Shown: positions 1-5,683 of the stretch, in pieces
Numbering within the stretch: the stretch's first letter is position 1
Layout of the letters: the number at the start of each line of letters is the position of its first letter
Assembly: GCA_003541875.1 (NCBI GenBank)
Contig: DPLS01000295.1
Location: 399 to 7,187, forward strand
Reading direction: 5' to 3'
DNA length: 6,789 bases
Source of the DNA: Bacteroidota bacterium
GTDB lineage: Bacteria > Bacteroidota > Ignavibacteria > UBA10030 > UBA6906
Program-made: the position numbers and the translations under genes
The notes under the pieces: generated by a model
Seen by the model: only the letters and a program-made list of their open reading frames with translations
Told to the model about the DNA's origin: nothing
The model's database searches: none

Positions 1-1267
1 GGAGTTGGTACCTGATATTTGTACTAGGATTAAAAGGATTTGGATAATTCTGCTCTAGGATGATTGTGTTCGGGAGATTTCCACGTGATGGTAAAACGGG
101 AGATGCAGGTCCGGTCAACTTGTAGATTCTGCCGCTCGTGCTGTATGAACACAAATAGACCTCATAACTCGTGTCAACACCGAACGAAGAAATCGAATAG
201 GCTTCGTCGGTCATGAGTGTGCTGAACGTGGGATTGATGCCGTCATACGTCAGTGCCCATGTCTTCCCGGAGCCATAGTCCGCGAAAATGTACTTGCCAT
301 AGAGCGATGGGATTGCGGAGCCGCGATACACGTATCCGCCGGTTATCGATATATCCGCGCCAGCGTTTGGATAGTCCCACACAGGCCTGAGCAGTCCCGC
401 GGTATCCTGGCACGTTGGATTGACCGTGGGATTGCAGATGAATCCCTCCATCAATCTCCACCCGTAGTTGCCACCATTCACAACAATGTCAACCTCTTCT
501 CTTGTATCCTGACCAACATCCCCCACCCAGAGGTTGTGGGTTACCGGATCAAAGCTGAATCTCCACGGGTTTCGAACACCGTACGCGAAAATCTCCTCCT
601 TGTACCCCTGAGTGTTGCCGTAGAATGGATTTGTTGGAGGGATCACATAGTTGTTATTACCTGCGGCGCTATCGACGTTGATCCTCAAGATCTTCCCTAG
701 AAGCAACGATCGATTCTGGGCTCTATTCTCCGGATCATTGCCTGAACCGCCATCCCCCAAGGCGATGTAGAGATATCCATCGGCTCCGAATGCTATCTTT
801 CCGCCATTGTGGTTACTGTATGGTTGATCGACAGTAAGCAAGACGCGCCTGCTACTCTTGATCGCCGAATCCGGATTCGCGGGACTCACCTGGTATCGAG
901 CAATGTACGAGCGTAATTGTCCTCCAACGGTGTTTGTGTGGTCAACGTAAAAATATCCGTTGGTCCTGTAGTTGGGATGGAATGCCAGACCGAGTAGCCC
1001 GACCTCGCTACCGGAGGACGAAACACTGTCAGAAATGTTCAGGAACTCCTTGCGTATGCTTACGGCAGGATTGTTGTCGAAGACGTAGATGATTCCCCTT
1101 TGCTGCGCAACAAAAAGTCGATTCGTTCCATCATAGGCATGAACCAGTTCAATGGGAGAGGAAAACGTGGGGAGATTAGGAAATGCCGACTGCCAACTGT
1201 ACTGCGCTTTTGCAGGGGAGGTGAAGACAACAAGCATCATCAACAGGCAGGCAGTTGGCGTGCGCAT
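1..1267 (-). CDS. Secreted PQQ-type glucose/sorbosone dehydrogenase with C-terminal T9SS sorting domain (3' end cut by window edge)
   Basis: The minus-strand frame from ATG 1267 stays open for 422 codons to the left edge. Residues 1-21 look like a signal peptide (hydrophobic MLVVF core, AKA|Q cleavage). The body matches the soluble aldose/sorbosone dehydrogenase six-bladed propeller: GLLGLAFHPNY (90-100), SNHNGGKIAFG (151-161), ALGDGG (169-174), YGVRNPWRFSFDP (229-241), GDVGQDTREEVD (249-260) and GGNYGW (265-270). By analogy with soluble glucose dehydrogenase, His153 would be the catalytic base and Arg232 a PQQ contact. Cys278 and Cys286 may form a disulfide. Such enzymes oxidise sugars with the PQQ cofactor outside the cytoplasm. 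From residue 404 the start of a type A sorting domain is visible (LEQNYPNPFNPSTNIRYQL), so T9SS export to the surface or medium is likely; the rest lies outside the window. AGGA at 1275-1278 precedes the ATG by 7 nt. The exact sugar substrate cannot be told, and PQQ binding is inferred from the family. Confidence 0.9.
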   Translation of the reverse strand, partial: MRTPTACLLMMLVVFTSPAKAQYSWQSAFPNLPTFSSPIELVHAYDGTNRLFVAQQRGIIYVFDNNPAVSIRKEFLNISDSVSSSGSEVGLLGLAFHPNYRTNGYFYVDHTNTVGGQLRSYIARYQVSPANPDSAIKSSRRVLLTVDQPYSNHNGGKIAFGADGYLYIALGDGGSGNDPENRAQNRSLLLGKILRINVDSAAGNNNYVIPPTNPFYGNTQGYKEEIFAYGVRNPWRFSFDPVTHNLWVGDVGQDTREEVDIVVNGGNYGWRLMEGFICNPTVNPTCQDTAGLLRPVWDYPNAGADISITGGYVYRGSAIPSLYGKYIFADYGSGKTWALTYDGINPTFSTLMTDEAYSISSFGVDTSYEVYLCSYSTSGRIYKLTGPASPVLPSRGNLPNTIILEQNYPNPFNPSTNIRYQL

Positions 1268-1323
1268 AAGTATTTCCTAAGGCAAGAACAGTGAACAATC
1301 CCCGCATTCGTTCAGCGGGTTCT

Positions 1324-1352
1324 ATTAAATCTATGGAATTCTGGATGAGCAA
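1324..1352 (-). promoter_or_regulatory. Candidate promoter for the sugar dehydrogenase gene
   Basis: Reading the minus strand, TTGCTC (1347-1352) is followed after 17 nt by TTTAAT (1324-1329), which is one base from the TATAAT consensus. Transcription would start near 1317, giving a leader of about 50 nt that opens with a short CCCGC/GCGGG inverted repeat (1301-1319). It competes with the element at 1372-1401. Primary sigma-factor rules in this lineage are uncertain, so this is a pattern match only. Confidence 0.3.
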
Positions 1353-1371
1353 ACAAGGAGAATTTTCAGTG

Positions 1372-1401
1372 GGCATACTCCTCGATTAAGCAGCATGTCA
1401 A
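1372..1401 (-). promoter_or_regulatory. Alternative candidate promoter upstream of the sugar dehydrogenase gene
   Basis: A perfect TTGACA (1396-1401, minus strand) is followed after 18 nt by TATGCC (1372-1377), a poor -10 match (3 of 6). It lies in the 168-nt gap between the propeller gene and the dehydrogenase gene, about 100 nt before the start codon. The rest of that gap holds no supported gene. Confidence 0.25.
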
Positions 1402-1435
1402 ATGGCGTCATCGATTCCCACGAGGGGGCATCACG

Positions 1436-2647
1436 CTATCGCATGAGGACGAATCTTTTCGTATCAACACAGCCTCCGGCGGTCAATCGATAGAGGTATA
1501 CACCGGTCGCGAAACCCGTCGCGTCCCATTGCACTGACTTGTGTCCTGGTTCCTCGACTCCATCCACGAGTGCAGAAACTTCACGGCCCAAGATGTCATA
1601 CACTTTCAACGTCACATGCGCCCCCACCCCGACCCTCCCCTGGGCGTTGTTGATGCTTTGTGATGGGAGGGAGTATCGTATCGTTGTTGTCGGGTTGAAC
1701 GGATTGGGATAGTTCTGGAGCAGCGCAAACGTGCCAAGCTGTTCATGCACTTGAACATTCGTCTGGTACGGTTGGCCGACAAAGATGATAAGATAGTTCG
1801 CGCTGGAGATCTTCACTACCGTCGGATCGCCGCCCTGGACGTTCGTGTTGACATATCCGCTCCACGTGAATCCATCGGGCGAGGTGTTGTACCAGATCTG
1901 CGGTCCGCTACCATAGAACCGCAACGAGGAACCCCCATCAAACAGATAGTTCCCCGTCCAATTGTGTGTGTTGTCCGATGGATAGTTGGCTTGAAAGGAA
2001 AAGGTCAGCCCATCAGGTGAAATGTAGTGATACGCACCCTCCGGCGGCGCACCAACGGGGCTGCAGTAATGCCAGGCTCCGTTGAAGAAGATCACGGCGG
2101 GATCAATCACCCTCCTCGTTGGATGATCAACACGTGCACCGGGTTCAAATATGTAGTGAATGCCATCCGCACTGATGGCGGAGTATGTGTTAATGACGGA
2201 GTCCTGTCCGGGTTGCGTGCCTCGACTCGATGAGAAATAGATGCGTATGCTGTCACCAGAAAGTGCGGCAGGAGTCGGGTCGAATGGCCGCTGGAAATCG
2301 AACGGGAAAGCAGATATCAGGATTGGTGTTGGATCCGTCCAGTGCACTCCAGCATCATACGAGAACTTCACGGCAACTCTATCCCACGTTGGAGAACCTA
2401 TGGGCTGTCGAAACCATTGGAAAGCACAGACCAGCGTGTCTCCCTTCCAACGGATTGCCGAAGGCACTCCTGAAGAGTCCTGAAACATTGCCGGAGGAGT
2501 GAAGATTCGACCATCAACAGACGAAGCGGACTTGAGAGGGTTGTTCCATGGTCCACCCTGGGCAAAGACGGCAGAGATGAAGATATACGGGGCAAGGGTC
2601 TTAGGGAGATTCTTGATATGCCCTCCCAGAAATCCGGTTGCAGACAT
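1436..2647 (-). CDS. Secreted Asp-box beta-propeller protein with T9SS type A sorting domain
   Basis: This 403-residue frame has three parts. Residues 1-30 form an export signal with hydrophobic core LAPYIFISAVFA. Residues 35-300 form a propeller with Asp-box-like repeats: SYDAGVHW (96-103, a full S-x-D-x-G-x-x-W), SADGIHY, SPDGLTF and SPDGFTW, one per blade. IDPAVIFFNGAWHY (181-194) resembles blade starts in GH43/GH33-type folds. Residues 305-403 form a complete sorting domain with LLQNYPNPFNPTTTIRYSLP, then VTLKVYDILGREVSALVDG, and a final GVYLYRLTAGG followed by TKRFVLMR. It is probably exported by T9SS and acts on, or binds, glycans. I cannot identify sialidase or glycosidase catalytic residues, so no enzyme activity is claimed. 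A glycine/valine-rich insert splits the sorting domain at about residues 330-343. The start is uncertain: an in-frame TAA lies 12 nt before ATG 2647, that ATG has no Shine-Dalgarno, and codon 11 (ATC, 2615-2617) sits just after GGGAGGG. Confidence 0.85.
   Translation of the reverse strand: MSATGFLGGHIKNLPKTLAPYIFISAVFAQGGPWNNPLKSASSVDGRIFTPPAMFQDSSGVPSAIRWKGDTLVCAFQWFRQPIGSPTWDRVAVKFSYDAGVHWTDPTPILISAFPFDFQRPFDPTPAALSGDSIRIYFSSSRGTQPGQDSVINTYSAISADGIHYIFEPGARVDHPTRRVIDPAVIFFNGAWHYCSPVGAPPEGAYHYISPDGLTFSFQANYPSDNTHNWTGNYLFDGGSSLRFYGSGPQIWYNTSPDGFTWSGYVNTNVQGGDPTVVKISSANYLIIFVGQPYQTNVQVHEQLGTFALLQNYPNPFNPTTTIRYSLPSQSINNAQGRVGVGAHVTLKVYDILGREVSALVDGVEEPGHKSVQWDATGFATGVYLYRLTAGGCVDTKRFVLMR
1621..1640 (-). 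other. G-quadruplex-type G-run cluster in the coding strand of the propeller gene
   Basis: The minus strand reads G4-A-G3-TC-G4-T-G5, four runs of at least three G separated by loops of 1-2 nt. This meets the usual G3+N1-7 quadruplex pattern. It encodes residues 336-343 (QGRVGVGA), inside a linker that interrupts the sorting domain between the PNPFNP block and the LKVYD block. The G-runs would be present in the mRNA as well. Folding is predicted from the pattern only. Confidence 0.6.
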
Positions 2648-2676
2648 AAGAAGGAAACATTATCCACACTTGGCTG

Positions 2677-2691
2677 CCCTCCTTCGGAGGG
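2677..2691 (-). promoter_or_regulatory. Short hairpin that contains a strong Shine-Dalgarno sequence upstream of the propeller gene
   Basis: The minus strand reads CCCTCC-GAA-GGAGGG, a perfect 6-bp stem with a 3-nt loop, in the 111-nt gap between the FecR-domain gene and the propeller gene. No T-run follows, so it is not a convincing intrinsic terminator. The 3' arm is a near-perfect ribosome binding site, but it lies 29 nt before ATG 2647. It does sit 7-8 nt before a GTG (2665-2667) that is in another frame. It could hide the binding site in the mRNA or be a remnant. Confidence 0.4.
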
Positions 2692-2758
2692 TACCGACAG
2701 GCGGGAAGATCACCAAGTATCATGAAGGCGGCGTTCGGGAACAAATGTTTTGACTGGA

Positions 2759-3460
2759 TTACTCCCCCGATTGCTTCCGCAATTGCGCAATTCGCTCTGC
2801 CACAGTCTCGCGTTGCCCGGCCGTCAGCTTCTCCGACTGTGAGATGCTCACATACTCGCTTAGCGCTTCGCCGCGCAGATTGGCCTTCTCCAGCGCCTGC
2901 GCTACAAGCAGCCGGTTTTCAAACTTGTCGCCAAGTGATGGATACCGGCGCAGCACGTCCATTGACTTCAAAGCACTTGTGGAGTAATAGCCGTTGTCAA
3001 AAAGAACTTTCGTCCCGTTCCACTCAAGACGGCCGATTTCCAAACCGTTCTCCGTTAAAGGAACGGGGGGGGTGCGATCTGCACCATGCACCACCGCCGC
3101 ATTGGGAACGTTCATCTGATCATTCTTCCACTCGTAGGATGAAGAGCGCACCTTTTGCATCGTCAACTTCAGCATCAGCTCTTCCTGCGAGAGATTCCGA
3201 ATATCGGAAACGTCGACGATGACTTCCGCAGGAAGCGTCATCCGCTTGCTCCCGTTGACAACAAGAAGCGCCGAACCCCTCTTCCCTGTTTTCATCGTGT
3301 CATCGGGCTTGAGCACATCTCCTATCGCAACTTTTGTCCATGTTTCGGTGACGCCATGACGCACAAACACGTCACCATTCGACTTTCGTAGGACGATATC
3401 CTCGCTTTGTGCGGCAAGTGTCATTCCAATCATCACCAGTATGGAAACTATGTTCTTCAT
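2759..3460 (-). CDS. Secreted FecR-domain protein with helical (TPR-like) tail
   Basis: This 233-residue protein starts with a signal peptide (MKNIVSILVMIGMTLAA, cleavage near residues 17-19), and no other membrane segment is visible. Residues 22-105 match a FecR-type beta domain: NGDVFVR, then W41, GD at 47-48, D53-D54, TG at 58-59 and RGSALLVVNGSKRMTLP, ending in DVSDIRNL. Residues 155-230 are helical and rich in Leu, Ala and Glu, including RYPSLGDKFENRLLVAQALEK, and resemble one or two tetratricopeptide units. There is no anti-sigma cytoplasmic segment, so it is not a classical FecR signal transducer; a periplasmic scaffold or ligand-binding role is more likely (inference). Its ATG lies 18 nt after the stop of the barrel-transglutaminase gene and has its own GAGGAGA site, so the two are almost certainly one operon. 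A run of eight C (coding strand, 3065-3072) spans codons 130-132. Confidence 0.85.
   Translation of the reverse strand: MKNIVSILVMIGMTLAAQSEDIVLRKSNGDVFVRHGVTETWTKVAIGDVLKPDDTMKTGKRGSALLVVNGSKRMTLPAEVIVDVSDIRNLSQEELMLKLTMQKVRSSSYEWKNDQMNVPNAAVVHGADRTPPVPLTENGLEIGRLEWNGTKVLFDNGYYSTSALKSMDVLRRYPSLGDKFENRLLVAQALEKANLRGEALSEYVSISQSEKLTAGQRETVAERIAQLRKQSGE
3065..3072 (-). repeat. Homopolymer C8 tract inside the FecR-domain gene
   Basis: Eight consecutive C on the coding strand (G8 on the plus strand) encode Thr130-Pro131-Pro132, in the linker between the FecR domain and the helical tail. The frame is intact in this sequence. Tracts of this length can slip during replication, or cause sequencing errors. 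A one-base change would remove the C-terminal 100 residues. Confidence 0.9.
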
Positions 3461-3465
3461 GGCTG

Positions 3466-3472
3466 TCTCCTC
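3466..3472 (-). promoter_or_regulatory. Ribosome binding site of the FecR-domain gene
   Basis: GAGGAGA on the minus strand ends 5 nt before the ATG at 3460 and lies wholly in the 18-nt gap after the upstream stop codon. It supports both the chosen start and co-transcription with the upstream gene. Confidence 0.8.
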
Positions 3473-3478
3473 AACGAT

Positions 3479-5497
3479 TCAATACACATCTATAATCTTC
3501 ACCCAGCCCTTGATGAGGCCGAGCCCAACTTCCACATCATCAAAATATTGTTGAGCACCCTGCGACCAGGCGGCCTCAAACCCTCGCGTAATCACGGTAG
3601 TTTCGATCGGTATCCAGACCGTCTCAACACCTTTCGGGTTCTTTCTGACCACATAGCGTTTTGCATTTGAAGAGATTGCGTTGCCATACTTCGGATCGAG
3701 AGAAGTGTCAAACAACAGATAGATATGACTCCGTGACGAATCCTCGGGCGGTATCACGTCGATGAATGCCGTGGAGATACCGACGCTGTTGAGCAGCGAT
3801 GAGAAGCATGTCGTCATGTCGTCGCAGTCTCCTCCCCGCAGTTGAAGTGTTTCTGACGGATACTGCACGTTGTCCGCGCTCTGCTTCGGGTCATTGATGT
3901 ACACAAGCTTGCCGGCAAACGCGTTGAACAAGATCTTCGCGTTCGTGAATGGCTCAAGGTCGGTGCCACCTTCGGCCAATGAGTCCTTGCTGTGCAAGAG
4001 GACATCGCGACTATAGCGAATCACGGCCGGATCGTCAGGCGTGACAAAGTACCGCAGCGAAAACACACTGCCATCCCAATCGTTCCTCCCATATATTACG
4101 ATGGGCATCGCATACTTGTCGTCGTATTCTTCCGCTGGTGTCGCGCTGACATAGACATTCCCCTCACTGACAATCCTGTGCTCCACACCCTTCACCCGCT
4201 CGTTGAACACTGCCGTTATCGGAATCTCTTGTGTCTCTCCCGGAAGGATGTACACCGGCTTTGACTCCGTGGGATCGTCCATGTACCGTTCGACGTAGAA
4301 CCTTCCCCGCGCCTCAATGGGGTAGTCAGAAACGTTTTTGACGCGCGCCCTGGCAATCGGATGGTATGCACTTTCCTCGTACGCAGAAGGATAGATGCCT
4401 CCAAGCATTTCCACACCTTCGATACTCGCAAGGCCTGTTCGCACGTTCCCAAAGATCATCTTCAATGAGAGCTGCACTCTGTTACCCGTGTACGCGTTCA
4501 GGCCCATCCTCGTAATAGAGGAAGGGTCAAGTTCCCCAGCGAGGTTCGTGCCACTCTGGTCCGCCTGAGAAGTGAACCCCAGATAGGCTGCATCGGCAGT
4601 GAAGAATTTGTACGTCCATCCAATTCCCGCTCCAACAGCAGAAACAAATGGAGAGCCGTCGCCACGCACATACAGCCCTGCTCTGATTGCAAGACCTGAT
4701 CCCGGTAGCCATTCACTTCCAACCGCTCCCTCGTTGGTGGTGGAGTACTGTGCGGACGCAGTCACCATTGAGCCAAGACGCACTGATACACCCGCGTCGA
4801 GAGACTTTTTGTCCGACAACTCGTATGATTGAAGATCATCGGGGAAGGCCCCGCTTTCAAGACGAACAATATTCCTTCCTACAGCGGAAAGACCGATCCT
4901 ATCCGTTGGCTTCCATCGCAGGCCAATGTCAAAACTTGTGGCACTGATTTCCGAGATTTTGTCGGGGAGAACCTTGAAGCTCCCGCTGCCTGCAGTGGTA
5001 TCAACAATTAACTGGTACTGCGTGTCGGTGATCTTCTGTTTCACTAATCGTCCCGAAATGCCTACCGAGAATCCGTCTGCCAGGGCGTACGCCACTGCCG
5101 CTGCAAACGGCTCGTCATACCTGATTCTCTTGTCCACTGACACCGGCGCGGAATCCAGCCGGACGAACGTGACGGGTATGACAAATTCCAAGGCCGATCC
5201 CTGCGAGTACTGCAGAGCAACCGCCGCGTCGCCAAAGAGTTTCTTTCCCAAGCTTATTCCCTGAAACACAAAGCCCGCACTTTCCTGTCCTGTCGGTAGG
5301 TACGTTGCCACACTCAAATCCCAATCTCGCATATCGACAATGCCGGCCGAATTATCCGTAAACGATCGGGTGTCGTTCACTAGCGGGTCGTAGGCACCAA
5401 TGGCTATTGCTCGCGGACTGAACAGCGACTGAGCATATGTGGACGATTCAACCACACTCACACCAATGATTGCTACACTAATCAGAGTCCTAACCAT
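3479..5497 (-). CDS. Outer-membrane beta-barrel (PorV/FadL-like) fused to Ig-like and transglutaminase-like cysteine-protease domains
   Basis: This 672-residue protein has four parts. Residues 1-22 are a signal peptide (TYA|QS). Residues about 24-350 alternate amphipathic strands and turns and open with SPRAIAIGAYDPLVND, a diverged form of the start of PorV-type barrels; the segment ends VQLSLKMIFG, like a last barrel strand. Residues about 375-470 form an Ig/CARDB-like beta domain (ARARVKNVSDYPIEARGRFYV, then ILPGETQEIPI). Residues about 485-650 form a transglutaminase-like domain: RGGDCDDMTTCFSSLLNSVG with Cys558, HIYLLFD with His591, and VWIPIETT with Glu632 where Asp is usual. GDCDD resembles the GDCED box of bacterial transglutaminase-like cysteine proteinases. 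Barrel topology predicts that the added domains face the periplasm (inference). It is first in a two-gene operon with the FecR-domain gene. An in-frame TAA 12 nt upstream fixes the start region; the ribosome binding site is weak. The substrate is unknown, and cross-linking, deamidation or proteolysis are all possible. Confidence 0.87.
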   Translation of the reverse strand: MVRTLISVAIIGVSVVESSTYAQSLFSPRAIAIGAYDPLVNDTRSFTDNSAGIVDMRDWDLSVATYLPTGQESAGFVFQGISLGKKLFGDAAVALQYSQGSALEFVIPVTFVRLDSAPVSVDKRIRYDEPFAAAVAYALADGFSVGISGRLVKQKITDTQYQLIVDTTAGSGSFKVLPDKISEISATSFDIGLRWKPTDRIGLSAVGRNIVRLESGAFPDDLQSYELSDKKSLDAGVSVRLGSMVTASAQYSTTNEGAVGSEWLPGSGLAIRAGLYVRGDGSPFVSAVGAGIGWTYKFFTADAAYLGFTSQADQSGTNLAGELDPSSITRMGLNAYTGNRVQLSLKMIFGNVRTGLASIEGVEMLGGIYPSAYEESAYHPIARARVKNVSDYPIEARGRFYVERYMDDPTESKPVYILPGETQEIPITAVFNERVKGVEHRIVSEGNVYVSATPAEEYDDKYAMPIVIYGRNDWDGSVFSLRYFVTPDDPAVIRYSRDVLLHSKDSLAEGGTDLEPFTNAKILFNAFAGKLVYINDPKQSADNVQYPSETLQLRGGDCDDMTTCFSSLLNSVGISTAFIDVIPPEDSSRSHIYLLFDTSLDPKYGNAISSNAKRYVVRKNPKGVETVWIPIETTVITRGFEAAWSQGAQQYFDDVEVGLGLIKGWVKIIDVY

Positions 5498-5586
5498 GCA
5501 ATCCGAGTATTAACCGAAGCGCTCTCAGCACGATGCTAACAACGCCCACCACAACAAAACCTTGGCTACGCATGTGAATTCGGTCT

Positions 5587-5616
5587 TAATTACTCGAAAT
5601 CTCACCTCTTTGTCAA
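5587..5616 (-). promoter_or_regulatory. Candidate promoter for the barrel-transglutaminase/FecR operon
   Basis: Just past the upstream terminator, the minus strand has a perfect TTGACA (5611-5616), then 18 nt, then an AT-rich TAATTA (5587-5592) that matches the -10 consensus poorly. Transcription would begin near 5580, leaving a leader of about 80 nt. Position supports it, since the terminator isolates this operon from the lipoprotein gene and a promoter is needed in 5498-5629. Confidence 0.4.
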
Positions 5617-5622
5617 CCGTCT

Positions 5623-5661
5623 AAAAACACCCCGTCCTCCCGGGTGCCAGGAGGACGGGGT
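5623..5661 (-). terminator. Rho-independent terminator of the lipoprotein gene
   Basis: A perfect 11-bp stem (CCCCGTCCTCC at 5630-5640 against GGAGGACGGGG at 5650-5660, with a further A-T pair at 5629/5661) encloses a 9-nt loop. On the minus strand it is followed by TGTTTTTAG (T-run 5623-5627). It begins 22-23 nt after the lipoprotein stop codon. The plus-strand side has only TTT after the stem, so termination is mainly for minus-strand transcripts. Confidence 0.92.
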
Positions 5662-5683
5662 TTCGCCTCAACCAACAGCACTT

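Noticed and set aside
1301..1319. CCCGC/GCGGG inverted repeat with 9-nt loop before the sugar dehydrogenase gene
   Set aside because: The stem is only 5 bp and no T-run follows on either strand, so neither a terminator nor a riboswitch can be supported.
1176..1376. 66-codon minus-strand frame across the gap before the sugar dehydrogenase and into its 5' end
   Set aside because: GAGGAG lies only 1 nt before its ATG, which is too close, and most of the frame overlaps the dehydrogenase signal peptide in another frame. It was not listed as a gene.
1401..1436. Imperfect inverted repeat (GGCGTCAT / ATCACGC) after the propeller gene stop codon, as a possible terminator
   Set aside because: The stem has a mismatch after 4 bp, the loop is large and no U-tract follows.
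2722..3222. 166-codon open frame on the plus strand opposite the FecR-domain gene
   Set aside because: It is antisense to a gene with signal peptide, conserved domain and ribosome binding site. Its translation is rich in Ser, Arg and Pro with no domain pattern, which is typical of a shadow frame.
3460..5497. Reading the FecR-domain gene as part of a classical FecI/FecR/TonB-receptor iron signalling system
   Set aside because: The protein has an N-terminal signal peptide instead of a cytoplasmic anti-sigma segment and membrane helix, no sigma factor gene is present, and the neighbouring barrel has no TonB-receptor plug or TonB box.
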